Origin: Arthrobacter sp.
GTDB taxonomy: Bacteria; Actinomycetota; Actinomycetes; Actinomycetales; Micrococcaceae
DNA length: 47,101 nucleotides
Assembly: GCF_030540645.1 (NCBI RefSeq)
Contig: NZ_JAUNVV010000012.1
Span: 7,488-54,588 of the forward strand
Direction: 5' to 3'
Positions 19,702 to 28,471 of this stretch are shown one piece after another (within the stretch, counting starts at the first letter, position 1; each line of letters starts with the position of its first letter). Both the position numbers and the translations under genes were made by a program. The notes beneath the pieces were generated by a model. That model was not told the DNA's origin and did no database searches. It was given only the letters and a program-made list of their open reading frames with translations.

Positions 19702-20505
19702 CTAGTGCTCGCTGCGCATGAGCGCTCCCGGCACCTTCGCAGCAGCAGCCTGGTCCAACAGCCACATCGTCTTGTTGATGCCGCGGGCGCCAGAGGCCGG
19801 CACCTGGACGGCGTTGGCACCGGCAAGCCCAAGACCCACTGCCGCAGCCTTGTCAGCCCCCGCAGCCACAAGCCAGATCTCCTGAGCTGAGTTGATGACC
19901 TCAAGGGTCAAGGAGACACGCAACGGCGGTGGCTTGGGCGAATTGCGTACGCCTACTACGGGCACACCCTTAGTGCGGATGCCCGCCATCTCGGGGAAGA
20001 GCGAGGCGATGTGAGCGTCGGGGCCAAGGCCCAACAACAGAACGTCAAAACGGGGGAAGGCAGGAGCTTGCGCCGGGGACGCGTCGTCGTTCTCCCATTC
20101 GGTTTGGGCGGCAGCAGCCAACTCGGCCGCATACTGTGCCACGGCTTCCTCCAACCCGTCAACAGTGTCTGAAGCCGCCATGGTGTGGACGCGGGCCGGA
20201 TCCACCGGAACGTGGTCCAGCAGCGCCTGCGCAGCCTGGAGGCAGTTGCGATCAGCGGAATCGGACGGCACGAACCTGTCGTCCCCGAACCAGAAGTTCA
20301 CTTTGCCCCAGTCAACAGCGAGGTGTGCCGGTGACTTCGCGACCTCGCGCAAGGTGGCAATGCCAACACTGCCACCTGTCAGCACCACGGTGGCTTCGCC
20401 GCGTTCGCTTTGCACATCCAACAAGCGGGTGATCAGCCGTGCCGCCGTCGTGGCTGCCAACACCTCAAAGGAGGGGTGCCGGGTAATCCGAACGTTCGAA
20501 CTCAT
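19702..20505 (-). CDS. pgl: 6-phosphogluconolactonase
   Basis: Hydrolyses 6-phosphogluconolactone to 6-phosphogluconate, the second step of the oxidative pentose phosphate pathway. The 267-residue protein belongs to the NagB/DevB fold: TGGSVGIATLRE near the N terminus, the FWFGDDRFVPSDSADRN block, and LLGLGPDAHIASLFPE, where DAHI stands at the usual DGHT. A C-terminal AAGADKAAAV stretch matches the family. It is the last gene of the minus-strand tkt-tal-pgi-zwf-opcA-pgl group, and its ATG overlaps the opcA stop by four bases (20502-20505). Confidence 0.94.
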   Translation of the reverse strand: MSSNVRITRHPSFEVLAATTAARLITRLLDVQSERGEATVVLTGGSVGIATLREVAKSPAHLAVDWGKVNFWFGDDRFVPSDSADRNCLQAAQALLDHVPVDPARVHTMAASDTVDGLEEAVAQYAAELAAAAQTEWENDDASPAQAPAFPRFDVLLLGLGPDAHIASLFPEMAGIRTKGVPVVGVRNSPKPPPLRVSLTLEVINSAQEIWLVAAGADKAAAVGLGLAGANAVQVPASGARGINKTMWLLDQAAAAKVPGALMRSEH

Positions 20506-21455
20506 GGGTGTCCAACCTTCTCTTCAGCCAACAGTCTCAACAGGCCCTCGGTGACTACTTCACCAAACACTTCATCAGGGTCCAAGCGGCGCAACTCTTC
20601 CGCAAGGCAGTCCTGCAGCGAGCGGCGCGGCAAAGCCACATGCTGCTGCGGCTGGCCCGGCTGTGACAGGATGGCATCCATGGAACCAGGACGGGTCAGT
20701 TCCACATTGCCGTCGGCACGCTCTATGACCACCGAATGGATGCCTGTGCTGCCGGGAGCCTCCGAAACGGTGATGGGGACATCGAGCGCCCGGTAGAGCC
20801 AGGAAGCGAGCAGCAACGTGCTGGGGGAGTCGCTGGTGCCTGCCACGCGCAATCCCGTGACGGGGTTGCGGGGATCGTACTGGTCCAAGGCCGCAGCAAG
20901 CTGGATGCGCCAGTTCGTCAGGCGTGTCCAAGCCAGGTCCGTATCGCCGGCAGCATAGCTTTCGGCGATGTGCTTCAGGGCTACGCGTGGATCGCCTGCA
21001 TTGCCTGAATCGGTAATCCGCCGGTGCGCAATCCGCCCCACGGGTGACTTGCTGGGAACCTCGGGGGCGTCATGCGGCCACCAGGCCACGATGGGGGCGT
21101 CCGGAAGCAGCAGTGCTGAAACCAGCGACTCGCTTTCGACCGCCAATTCCCCCTGTCCGCGCAGGACGATGACTTCCGAGGCGCCGGCGTCGCCGCCCAC
21201 CCGGATTTCGCCGTCGATCCGGTTGGGTTCATCGGCTGATCCGGCGGCCAGCACGATGATGCGGCACGGATGCTCACGGCTGGCCAGGTTGGCCGCCGCG
21301 ATTGCTTCTTCCTCAAATCCACTGCGGGTGATCACCACCAGTGTCAACACACGTCCCAGAGCGACAACGCCGCCCTGCTCGCGCATCTTGACAATTTCCT
21401 TCGTGATTTTGGAAGTTGTTGTGTTGGGCAGTTCAACTATCACGGCCTGCGCCAC
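20502..21455 (-). CDS. opcA: Glucose-6-phosphate dehydrogenase assembly protein OpcA
   Basis: OpcA is an allosteric/assembly partner of glucose-6-phosphate dehydrogenase in cyanobacteria and actinobacteria. The 317-residue protein begins VIVELPNTTTSKITKEIVKMREQGG and has the conserved LPDAPIVAWWPHDAPEVPS and RLTNWRIQLAAALDQ blocks. It carries no enzyme motif. It starts with GTG at 21455, inside the end of zwf (16-base overlap), and its end overlaps pgl by four bases, so zwf, opcA and pgl are clearly one translational unit. This arrangement is the same as in Corynebacterium and mycobacteria. Confidence 0.94.
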   Translation of the reverse strand: MAQAVIVELPNTTTSKITKEIVKMREQGGVVALGRVLTLVVITRSGFEEEAIAAANLASREHPCRIIVLAAGSADEPNRIDGEIRVGGDAGASEVIVLRGQGELAVESESLVSALLLPDAPIVAWWPHDAPEVPSKSPVGRIAHRRITDSGNAGDPRVALKHIAESYAAGDTDLAWTRLTNWRIQLAAALDQYDPRNPVTGLRVAGTSDSPSTLLLASWLYRALDVPITVSEAPGSTGIHSVVIERADGNVELTRPGSMDAILSQPGQPQQHVALPRRSLQDCLAEELRRLDPDEVFGEVVTEGLLRLLAEEKVGHP

Positions 21456-22984
21456 GTCCTTCCGTCTCGTTTCAATAGTTCTTCGGCCGAGGCGGGGCCC
21501 CAGCTCCCTGGTTCATAACTTTCGGGCCGCACGCCCTCTGCTGCCCAGAATTCCTCAAACGGGTCGAGGATCTTCCAAGACTGTTCCACTTCTCCGTGGC
21601 GGGGGAACAATGGCGGCTCTCCCAGCAGCACGTCGAGAATCAGCCGCTCATATGCTTCGGGGCTTGATTCGGTGAAAGCATGCCCGTAGCCGAAGTCCAT
21701 CGTGACGTCGCGGACTTCCATCTGCGTGCCCGGAACTTTGGAACCAAACCGGATGGTCACGCCCTCGTCGGGCTGAACCCGGATCACGACGGCGTTTTGG
21801 CCGAAGTCGTCCTCTGCGTGGTCGGTGAACAGCAGGTTGGGGGCGCGTTTGAACATGACGGCAATTTCCGTCACGCGCCGGCCCAGGCGTTTGCCCGTGC
21901 GCAGATAGAACGGGACGCCGTCCCAGCGCCTGGTGTGGATGTCAAGGCGGATGGCGGCGTAGGTTTCAGTCGTGGAGTCGGGGGCAATGCCCTCTTCTTC
22001 CAGATAGCCGAGCACCTGCTCGCCGCCCTGCCAGCCTCCGGAGAACTGACCGCGCGCCGAATGCTTGGACAGGTCCTCGGGCAGTTTGACCGCTGCCAGC
22101 AACTTTTCCTTTTCGGAGCGCAGGTGGTCTGCGTTGAAGGAGATGGGCTCTTCCATGGCCGTCAGCGCCAAGAGCTGCAATAGGTGGTTTTGCATGACGT
22201 CGCGGGCGGCACCCACGCCGTCGTAATAGCCGGCCCGGCCGCCGGTGCCAATGTCCTCGGCCATGGTGATTTGCACGTGGTCCACGTAGTTGGCGTTCCA
22301 CAGTGGTTCAAAGAACTGGTTTGCAAAGCGCAGGGCCAGAATGTTCTGGACTGTTTCCTTGCCCAGGTAGTGATCGATCCTGAAGACGGCGTCCGCCGGG
22401 AAGACGGACTCCACGATGTCGTTGAGGGCACGGGCTGACGCCAGGTTATGGCCAAAGGGCTTTTCGATGACGACGCGGCGCCAGCTTTCATCCTCGGTCT
22501 GTGCCAGTCCGTGGTCGGAGAGTTGGCGGCAGACCAACTCAAAGGCCTTGGGTGGGATGGAGAGGTAGAAGGCATGGTTGCCTCGGGTGCCGCGGACTTC
22601 ATCAAGTTCGGTCAGCGTCGTCTTCAGCCGTTCAAAGGCGTCGTCGTCGTCAAACTCGCCCTGGACAAAGCGGATGCCCTCGCGCAGCTGGTTCCAGACG
22701 GCCTCATCAAACGGGGTGCGGCAGTGTGCCTGGACGGAAGTCTTGACCTCGGCGGCAAAGTCCTCGTCGGCCCAGCCACGGCGGGCAAAGCCCACCAGGG
22801 CAAAACTGGGCGGGAGCAGGCCGCGGTTGGCCAGGTCGTACACGGCAGGCATGAGTTTCTTGCGTGCCAAGTCCCCGGTCACTCCAAAAAGTACCAGTGA
22901 CGATGGGCCCGCAACGCGGGACAGCCTGCGGTCGCGGCTGTCCCGGAGCGGGTTTTCATTATGATTTGAGGCAGAGTTAGACAT
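21440..22984 (-). CDS. zwf: Glucose-6-phosphate 1-dehydrogenase
   Basis: Oxidises glucose 6-phosphate to 6-phosphogluconolactone, normally with NADP, as the entry to the pentose phosphate pathway. The nucleotide-binding motif is VLFGVTGDLARKKLMPAVYDL and the catalytic block is RIDHYLGKETVQN. Start choice: the frame is open to 23026, but the ATG at 22984 gives 514 residues, the usual length, and avoids overlapping the pgi end; no strong ribosome site is visible for either. It follows pgi after 16 bases and overlaps opcA by 16. Confidence 0.96.
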   Translation of the reverse strand: MSNSASNHNENPLRDSRDRRLSRVAGPSSLVLFGVTGDLARKKLMPAVYDLANRGLLPPSFALVGFARRGWADEDFAAEVKTSVQAHCRTPFDEAVWNQLREGIRFVQGEFDDDDAFERLKTTLTELDEVRGTRGNHAFYLSIPPKAFELVCRQLSDHGLAQTEDESWRRVVIEKPFGHNLASARALNDIVESVFPADAVFRIDHYLGKETVQNILALRFANQFFEPLWNANYVDHVQITMAEDIGTGGRAGYYDGVGAARDVMQNHLLQLLALTAMEEPISFNADHLRSEKEKLLAAVKLPEDLSKHSARGQFSGGWQGGEQVLGYLEEEGIAPDSTTETYAAIRLDIHTRRWDGVPFYLRTGKRLGRRVTEIAVMFKRAPNLLFTDHAEDDFGQNAVVIRVQPDEGVTIRFGSKVPGTQMEVRDVTMDFGYGHAFTESSPEAYERLILDVLLGEPPLFPRHGEVEQSWKILDPFEEFWAAEGVRPESYEPGSWGPASAEELLKRDGRTWRRP

Positions 22985-23000
22985 CTTTTGGGAGGTACCC

Positions 23001-24638
23001 TTATGCGTCGAGTGGGCGGGCGGCAAGTGCTGCCGCCGCCTGTGTAAGTTGAACCGCGCCGGCGGCCACGTCCGTCAAGTGCAGGCGCAGCACCGGACGG
23101 CCATGGGCTGCCAGCACGGCGGCATCCCCGGCTGCCTGGGCAGCGATCAGTTCCGCAAAACCGAAAGGCCGGTCCGGAATTGCCAGGTCCTGCGCTGCAG
23201 TTCCGGTCACCTGCAGGAAAATACCCACGGCGGGTCCGCCCTTGTGGAACTGGCCCGTTGAATGCAGGAAACGCGGACCCCAGCCAAACGTGACGGGACG
23301 CTGCGTGGCTTCCGCCAGCTCATCCCGGATCGCGGCCAAGGAAGCGTTGGTCAGCCGGTCCAGATAAACCTGGACGCTGAGGTAGCCATCAGCTGGCAGT
23401 GTACCCGTCAACGCGGCGAGAGCCTCGCCCAGCGTGGCAGCGCCAGCCAGCCATCCGGCGTCGTCGTTGGCAGTGCGCACCTCGATGGCACCGTCAGTGA
23501 ATAGCGCTGGTGTGGCGGCAGGTGTCTCATCAAGCAGGCCACGTGCGGCCGCCTTGGCAGCTTCCACATCGGGCTGGTCGAAGGGGTTGATGCCCAGCAG
23601 GCGTCCGGCGACGGCGGTGGCAAATTCCCACACCATCATCTGCGCACCCAGGCTGCCGGCAATACTCACTTCGTTTTCGCGAAGTTCAACGTCGGCGTCC
23701 CCGGCAATGAGGCGCACCACCAGCACGTCCGGAGCGCCCGCCGTGACCTCGGGAGAATGAGGTTGGGCCACGACAGGAAGTACACCGGTTCCGGATTTAC
23801 CCGTGGACTCAGCCAGCAACTGCTCGGCCCAGTCCGCTAAGCCAACCATTCCCGAGCCTTCATCGACAATGACAATCTTGTTGCGCAGGGGCTTCGTTCC
23901 GCCCAGGGCTGCGCCGAGGCGCAGCCCAACATTGTCAACGTCGTCATCGCGCAGCATTTCCGCCGCTTCCTCGGCCGAATCAAGCAGGGCGGCAATGTCC
24001 GCACCGGCCAGCCCCGAAGGGACCAGGCCGAAGGCAGTCAGCCCCGAGTAGCGCCCACCCACGTTGGGGTCGGCATTGAAGACCTTGCGGTATCCGGCCT
24101 TCCGGGCTGACTTGTCCAACGGTGAGCCGGGATCGGTGACAATCACGATGCGTGACTTGGCGTCGATGCCGGCGGCCGTGAACTCCTGCTCGAAGATGCG
24201 GCGCTGGGAATCAGTTTCCAGCGTCGAACCGGACTTGGAGGAGACCACGATGGCCGTTGACTCGAGACGGTCGCTGACGGCTGTCCGCACCTGGTCGGGA
24301 TCCGTGCTGTCCAGGACGGTGAGTTCAACTCCGGCTGTGGCAGTGATGACTTCAGGGGCCAGCGAGGACCCGCCCATGCCACAGAGCACGATGTGGTTAA
24401 TGCCTTCGGCACGCAGTTCATCGCGCAGTGCGGTGATGTCCTCGAGCAGGGCAGCCGAGACCTCGGGCGCCTCCACCCAGCCGAGCCGGATGGCTGACTC
24501 GGCTTCGGCATCCGGGCCCCACAACGTGGGGTCCTTGGCGAAGATGCGTGAGGCAACCTGGTCGGCGGCAAGGGTCAACAGGAACGTGCTGCCGGCTTCT
24601 TGGGCAGCACCAGTTGCCGCAAAGGCCAGTGATGTCAT
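23001..24638 (-). CDS. pgi: Glucose-6-phosphate isomerase
   Basis: Interconverts glucose 6-phosphate and fructose 6-phosphate. The 545-residue protein has two sugar-isomerase (SIS) domains, with the first showing LCGMGGSSLAPEVI and VVSSKSGSTLETDSQRR and the later part GAQMMVWEFATAVAGRLLGINPFDQPDVEAAKAA. This is the divergent actinobacterial form, which is found in pentose phosphate operons. It lies five bases after tal and 16 before zwf, so it is part of the same transcript. Its presence here couples glycolytic fructose 6-phosphate directly to the pentose phosphate genes. A bifunctional role is not suggested by the sequence. Confidence 0.9.
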   Translation of the reverse strand: MTSLAFAATGAAQEAGSTFLLTLAADQVASRIFAKDPTLWGPDAEAESAIRLGWVEAPEVSAALLEDITALRDELRAEGINHIVLCGMGGSSLAPEVITATAGVELTVLDSTDPDQVRTAVSDRLESTAIVVSSKSGSTLETDSQRRIFEQEFTAAGIDAKSRIVIVTDPGSPLDKSARKAGYRKVFNADPNVGGRYSGLTAFGLVPSGLAGADIAALLDSAEEAAEMLRDDDVDNVGLRLGAALGGTKPLRNKIVIVDEGSGMVGLADWAEQLLAESTGKSGTGVLPVVAQPHSPEVTAGAPDVLVVRLIAGDADVELRENEVSIAGSLGAQMMVWEFATAVAGRLLGINPFDQPDVEAAKAAARGLLDETPAATPALFTDGAIEVRTANDDAGWLAGAATLGEALAALTGTLPADGYLSVQVYLDRLTNASLAAIRDELAEATQRPVTFGWGPRFLHSTGQFHKGGPAVGIFLQVTGTAAQDLAIPDRPFGFAELIAAQAAGDAAVLAAHGRPVLRLHLTDVAAGAVQLTQAAAALAARPLDA

Positions 24639-24643
24639 GGTTC

Positions 24644-25765
24644 TTAGCCTTCCGCACCCGCAGCGTCCAGGGCATCCTGAACGTGGTTTAGCAGCTCTTT
24701 CCAGCTGGCGACGAACTTGTCCAGGCCTTCAGTTTCAAGCAGGGCCACAACCTCGTTGTAGGAGATGCCGAGGCCTTCGAGCTTATTGAGCAGCGCATTG
24801 GAGTCTTCGTAGGTGCCGGTGATGGTGTCGCCGGTGACCACCCCGTGCTCGAACGTTGCGTCGAGAGTCTTCTCCGGCATGGTGTTCACGACGTTGGCTG
24901 CCACGAGCTCGGTGACGTACAGCGTGTCGGGGTAGGCCGGGTTCTTCACACCCGTGGAAGCCCAGAGCGGACGCTGGGGGAGTGCGCCGGCGTCGGCCAG
25001 CAGTGCCCAGCGCTCGGAGGAGAAGATCTCCTCGAACGCCTGGTATGCCAGGCGTGCGTTGGCGAGGCCGGCCTGGCCCTTGAGTGCGGCTGCTTCCTCA
25101 GTGCCAATGGCGTCCAGGCGGCTGTCGATCTCCGAGTCCACGCGGGAGACGAAGAAGGATGCCACCGAGTGGATGTCGGCCAGGTTGTGGCCGTTGGTCT
25201 TGGCCAGTTCGAGGCCGCTGAGGAACGCGTTGACAACGGCGCGGTAGCGCTCGAGGGAGAAGATCAAGGTCACATTGACGCTGATGCCAGCGCCCACGGT
25301 GGCCGTGATGGCTTCCAAGCCCTCAACCGTTGCGGGAATCTTGATGTAGACGTTCTTCTTGTCCACCTTGGCGTACAGGCGCTTGGCTTCGGCGATGGTG
25401 CCTTCGGTGTCCCATGCCTTGCGCGGGTCAACCTCGATGGAGACGCGGCCATCGACACCCTTGGTCGCTTCGGCGATGGGGGCGAAGAGGTCGCAACCGT
25501 CGGCAACATCTGCCGTGGTGAGTTCGAACACGGCATCTTCGGCACCGACACCGGCGGCGGAGAACTTCTTCAATTCCGGCTTGTAGTCGGCGCTTTTGGT
25601 GATGGCCGCTTCGAAGATGCTGGGGTTGGTGGTGACGCCGACAACGTTCTTTTCCTCGATGAGCTTGGCCAGGCTGCCGCTGTTCAGGCGGGTGCGTGAG
25701 AGATCGTCAAGCCAGATGGAGACGCCGGCGGCGGAGAGAGCGGCGGTGGGTGTGGTGTTCGTCAT
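24644..25765 (-). CDS. tal: Transaldolase
   Basis: Transfers a dihydroxyacetone unit between sugar phosphates in the non-oxidative pentose phosphate pathway. In the 373-residue TIM barrel the family blocks [16 protein letters not shown] and [16 protein letters not shown] are present; the lysine in IKIP is the Schiff-base residue. The C-terminal part [18 protein letters not shown] matches as well. This is the longer TalB-like form typical of actinobacteria. The ATG at 25765 has AAGGAAG seven bases upstream. It is 159 bases downstream of tkt, a gap that holds two stem-loops, and five bases before pgi. Confidence 0.95.
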   Translation of the reverse strand: MTNTTPTAALSAAGVSIWLDDLSRTRLNSGSLAKLIEEKNVVGVTTNPSIFEAAITKSADYKPELKKFSAAGVGAEDAVFELTTADVADGCDLFAPIAEATKGVDGRVSIEVDPRKAWDTEGTIAEAKRLYAKVDKKNVYIKIPATVEGLEAITATVGAGISVNVTLIFSLERYRAVVNAFLSGLELAKTNGHNLADIHSVASFFVSRVDSEIDSRLDAIGTEEAAALKGQAGLANARLAYQAFEEIFSSERWALLADAGALPQRPLWASTGVKNPAYPDTLYVTELVAANVVNTMPEKTLDATFEHGVVTGDTITGTYEDSNALLNKLEGLGISYNEVVALLETEGLDKFVASWKELLNHVQDALDAAGAEG

Positions 25766-25824
25766 TTTGCTACTTCCTTAAAGTTCAGGGCCCTGCATTG
25801 TTCAGCATTGCAGGCGGGGATTCC

Positions 25825-25862
25825 ATTCCCTTGCCGTCGGCAACAGCTGGCGGCAAGGGAAT
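25825..25862. other. 12-bp stem-loop in the tkt-tal gap
   Basis: ATTCCCTTGCCG (25825-25836) and CGGCAAGGGAAT (25851-25862) are perfect reverse complements around a 14-base loop. Read on the minus strand it lies between the tkt stop and the tal start, with no T-run. It may be a partial terminator or an RNA stability/processing element that sets the ratio of tkt to tal message. Confidence 0.45.
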
Positions 25863-25876
25863 CAGGGAAACGGGGC

Positions 25877-25910
25877 GGGCAGCCCGTGCACAAAGCATGT
25901 GGGGCTGCCC
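25877..25910. other. 9-bp stem-loop just behind tkt
   Basis: GGGCAGCCC (25877-25885) pairs perfectly with GGGCTGCCC (25902-25910) across a 16-base loop, starting 14 bases after the tkt stop. Without a T-run on the minus strand it is at best a weak terminator; with the stem-loop at 25825-25862 it forms a tandem pair in the same gap. Confidence 0.4.
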
Positions 25911-25924
25911 ACCCGGCGGTGCCG

Positions 25925-28051
25925 CTATTGCGCTGCTGCCGCCAGGGAGTCCTTGGCTGCGGCCGTGACGGCGTCGGCAGTGATGCCAAATTCGTTGAAC
26001 AGGACCTTGTAGTCGGCGGAGGCGCCAAAGTGCTCCAGCGAAATGGAACGGCCGGCGTCGCCGATGATTTCACGCCAGCCCAGGGCCAGTCCGGCCTCCA
26101 CGGAGACGCGGGCCTTCACAGCCTTCGGCAGGACCTGCTCGCGGTATTCTGCGGGCTGGGCGTTGAACCACTCGACACAGGGCATGGAGACGACGCGGGC
26201 GCCGATGCCTTCCGCTGCCAGTGCTTCGCGGGCTTCCACAGCAAGCTGGACCTCGGAACCGGTGGCAACGAGGATCACCTGGGGGGTGACCACTGCGCCG
26301 TCGGCCACTGCCTCGGCCAGGACGTAACCGCCCTGTGCCACGCCGTCAGCTGAGGCGAATTCGGTGGCTGTGGCTGCGCCGGTGCCGCGGGCGTAGGTGG
26401 GGATGTTCTGGCGGGTCAGCACAATGCCGGCCGGATTGTCCGTGAGTTCCAGGATCTTCTTCCACGCCGTGGCGACTTCATTGGCGTCGCCGGGGCGCAC
26501 CACGTCCAGACCCGGGATCGCGCGCAGGCTGGCGAGCTGCTCGACGGGCTGGTGTGTGGGGCCGTCCTCACCCAGACCGATGGAGTCGTGCGTCCACACG
26601 TAGATGGACGGCACTCCCATGAGCGCGGACAGGCGGATGGCGGGGCGCTGGTAATCGCTGAAGATCAGGAACGTGCCCGAGTAGGCGCGGGTGGGGCCGC
26701 CCAAGTGGATGCCGTTCACGATCGCGGCGGCTGCATGCTCGCGGATGCCAAAGTGCAGCACACGGCCGGAGGGGCCGCCGGACCAGGTGTCCGTCTGCCG
26801 CGAGGTGGGAACGAAGGAGCCGGTGCCTTCAAGGGTGGTGTTGTTGGAGCCGGCCAGGTCGCAGGAGCCGCCCCACAGTTCGGGCAGGACATTGGCGATG
26901 GCGTTGAGCACCTTGCCGGACGCCGCACGGGTGGAAACATCCTTGCCAGCTTCAAAGGCGGGCAGGTTCTCTTCCCAGCCGGCCGGCAGCTCATTGTTCT
27001 GGATGCGCTCAAGGAGTGTGGCGTTCGCCGGGTTGGCCTTGGCCCAGGCGTCAAAGCCGGTGTTCCACTCCTTGTGCGCTTCGGCGCCGCGCTGGACAAC
27101 TTCGCGGGCGTGTTCCAGCACTTCCGGTTCTACATCGAAGTGCTTTTCCGGGTCGAAGCCCAGAATTTCCTTCACTGCAGCAACTTCGCCTGCGCCCAGG
27201 GCAGAGCCGTGGATGCCGCCGGTGTTCTGCTTCTTCGGTGCCGGGTAGCCAATGATGGTGCGCAGCGAAATGATGGAGGGCTTGCCCGTCTCGGCCTTGG
27301 CAGCGGCAAGCGCTGCGTGCAGCTCCTCGACGTCCTCGACGTACTTGCCGGTCTTCGTCCAGTCCACCCGCTGCACATGCCAGCCGTACGCTTCGTAGCG
27401 CTTGAGCACGTCTTCGGAGAAGGCAATGTTGGTGTCGTCTTCAATGGAGATGTGGTTGGAGTCGTACACCACCACCATGTTGCCCAGTTCCTGGTGCCCG
27501 GCCAGGCTGGAAGCCTCGCTCGTGACACCTTCCTGCAGATCGCCGTCGGAGGCAATGACCCACACGGTGTGGTCGAAGGGGCTGGTGCCGGGTGCGGCGT
27601 CGGGGTCCATGAGCTCGCGCATGCGGCGCTGCGAGTACGCAAAGCCAACAGCTGATGACAGGCCCTGGCCCAGCGGCCCGGTGGTGATTTCAACGCCCTT
27701 GGTGTGCTTGTACTCAGGGTGGCCGGGGGTCAATGAGCCCCAGGTGCGCAGCGCTTCCAGATCGGAGAGTTCCAGGCCGTAGCCGGAAAGGAACAGCTGA
27801 ACATACAGCGTCAGGGACGTGTGGCCGGGGGAGAGGATGAAGCGGTCGCGGCCCAGCCAGTCCGGATCGGACGGGTCAAGGCGCATGACCTTTTGGAACA
27901 GCAAATACGCGGCGGGCGCCAGGGACATGGCGGTTCCCGGGTGGCCATTGCCAACCTTTTCAACGGCGTCAGCAGCCAGAACTCGGGCAGTGTCCACTGC
28001 TCGCTGATCGTTGGCGGTCCAGGTGAACGATGGCAAATCCAAATGTGACAC
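25925..28051 (-). CDS. tkt: Transketolase
   Basis: Thiamine-diphosphate enzyme transferring two-carbon units between sugar phosphates. The 708-residue protein shows GNGHPGTAMSLAPAAYLLF, the cofactor-binding GDGDLQEGVTSEASSLAGH...VVVYDSNHISIEDD, and the middle-domain WTHDSIGLGEDGPTHQPVEQLASLRAIPG. All three domains are complete. The GTG at 28051 (start VSHLDLPSFTWT) is preferred: GAGAGGGA stands just upstream and the family begins there, while the frame open to 28141 adds 30 unconserved residues. It heads the minus-strand pentose phosphate operon. Confidence 0.96.
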   Translation of the reverse strand: MSHLDLPSFTWTANDQRAVDTARVLAADAVEKVGNGHPGTAMSLAPAAYLLFQKVMRLDPSDPDWLGRDRFILSPGHTSLTLYVQLFLSGYGLELSDLEALRTWGSLTPGHPEYKHTKGVEITTGPLGQGLSSAVGFAYSQRRMRELMDPDAAPGTSPFDHTVWVIASDGDLQEGVTSEASSLAGHQELGNMVVVYDSNHISIEDDTNIAFSEDVLKRYEAYGWHVQRVDWTKTGKYVEDVEELHAALAAAKAETGKPSIISLRTIIGYPAPKKQNTGGIHGSALGAGEVAAVKEILGFDPEKHFDVEPEVLEHAREVVQRGAEAHKEWNTGFDAWAKANPANATLLERIQNNELPAGWEENLPAFEAGKDVSTRAASGKVLNAIANVLPELWGGSCDLAGSNNTTLEGTGSFVPTSRQTDTWSGGPSGRVLHFGIREHAAAAIVNGIHLGGPTRAYSGTFLIFSDYQRPAIRLSALMGVPSIYVWTHDSIGLGEDGPTHQPVEQLASLRAIPGLDVVRPGDANEVATAWKKILELTDNPAGIVLTRQNIPTYARGTGAATATEFASADGVAQGGYVLAEAVADGAVVTPQVILVATGSEVQLAVEAREALAAEGIGARVVSMPCVEWFNAQPAEYREQVLPKAVKARVSVEAGLALGWREIIGDAGRSISLEHFGASADYKVLFNEFGITADAVTAAAKDSLAAAAQ

Positions 28052-28087
28052 TGACAGGTCCCTCTCGTTATGGGCATATATGGTGCA

Positions 28088-28107
28088 GGCGCATGCAGGC
28101 ATGCGCC
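28088..28107. promoter_or_regulatory. Palindrome in the tkt leader
   Basis: GGCGCATG (28088-28095) and CATGCGCC (28100-28107) are perfect inverted repeats around CAGG. The site is 36 bases upstream of the tkt GTG on the minus strand. It could be an operator for the pentose phosphate operon or a hairpin in its 5' untranslated region. No regulator is encoded nearby. Confidence 0.35.
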
Positions 28108-28283
28108 ACAAACTAAAAACCAGCGTCGACCATGTTTCCACGAAAGTCCTGCATCCCTCAATAGCGCACCGGAGAGTGCAAGGGACGTTTCATGGGCACG
28201 AACTAGGAAATCTACACGCAAGCGTGCCGACTGTTCGGGCCGGGTCGGACGTCTCTAAAGTTACACGAGATAAAGGAGCCCAT

Positions 28284-28355
28284 GTGATTAGTTTCCGCAT
28301 GTTGAGAAGTTCCATCTCATTCCTTCGCCAGTGCGTCCGCTGGGGGCGTCCTTAG
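28284..28355 (+). CDS. Possible 23-residue leader peptide upstream of ctaB
   Basis: A GTG at 28284 stands five bases after a strong ribosome site AAAGGAG (28272-28278) and opens a 23-codon frame ending TAG at 28355. The peptide is basic (five arginines) with a single cysteine and resembles nothing I know. TAAAGT at 28256-28261 could be its -10. An ATG two bases earlier (28282) is followed at once by TGA. It lies 116 bases before ctaB, so a leader-peptide role is conceivable. The evidence is only the ribosome site and position; it could be chance. Confidence 0.3.
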   Translation: MISFRMLRSSISFLRQCVRWGRP

Positions 28356-28471
28356 TGCGCCGGCGGGGGAACGGCTATGATATGTAGTGTTCCAAACCTG
28401 CGCGTTGGCATTTCCCTTGCGGGAGTAGCCATGTCCTGGGGGAATCATCTGTGCCGAATCAACAATGAAAC

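Larger units (their letters stand above)
28052..28471. other. Divergent tkt-ctaB intergenic region
   Basis: This 420-base gap separates the divergent tkt and ctaB genes and must hold both promoters. Visible signals are a palindrome near tkt (28088-28107), a TAAAGT -10-like element (28256-28261) followed by AAAGGAG and a small reading frame (28284-28355), and a TATGAT -10-like element (28376-28381) that could drive ctaB. The -35 partners are poor. Longer open frames across this region are random continuations. Confidence 0.5.

Noticed and set aside
20488-20500. CGAACGTTCG as a LexA box at the pgl start
   Set aside because: The SOS consensus needs four bases between GAAC and GTTC; here they abut, and the site is within coding sequence.
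26552-27655. 367-residue plus-strand frame
   Set aside because: Antisense to transketolase; Gly/Ala/Val-rich shadow with no domain.
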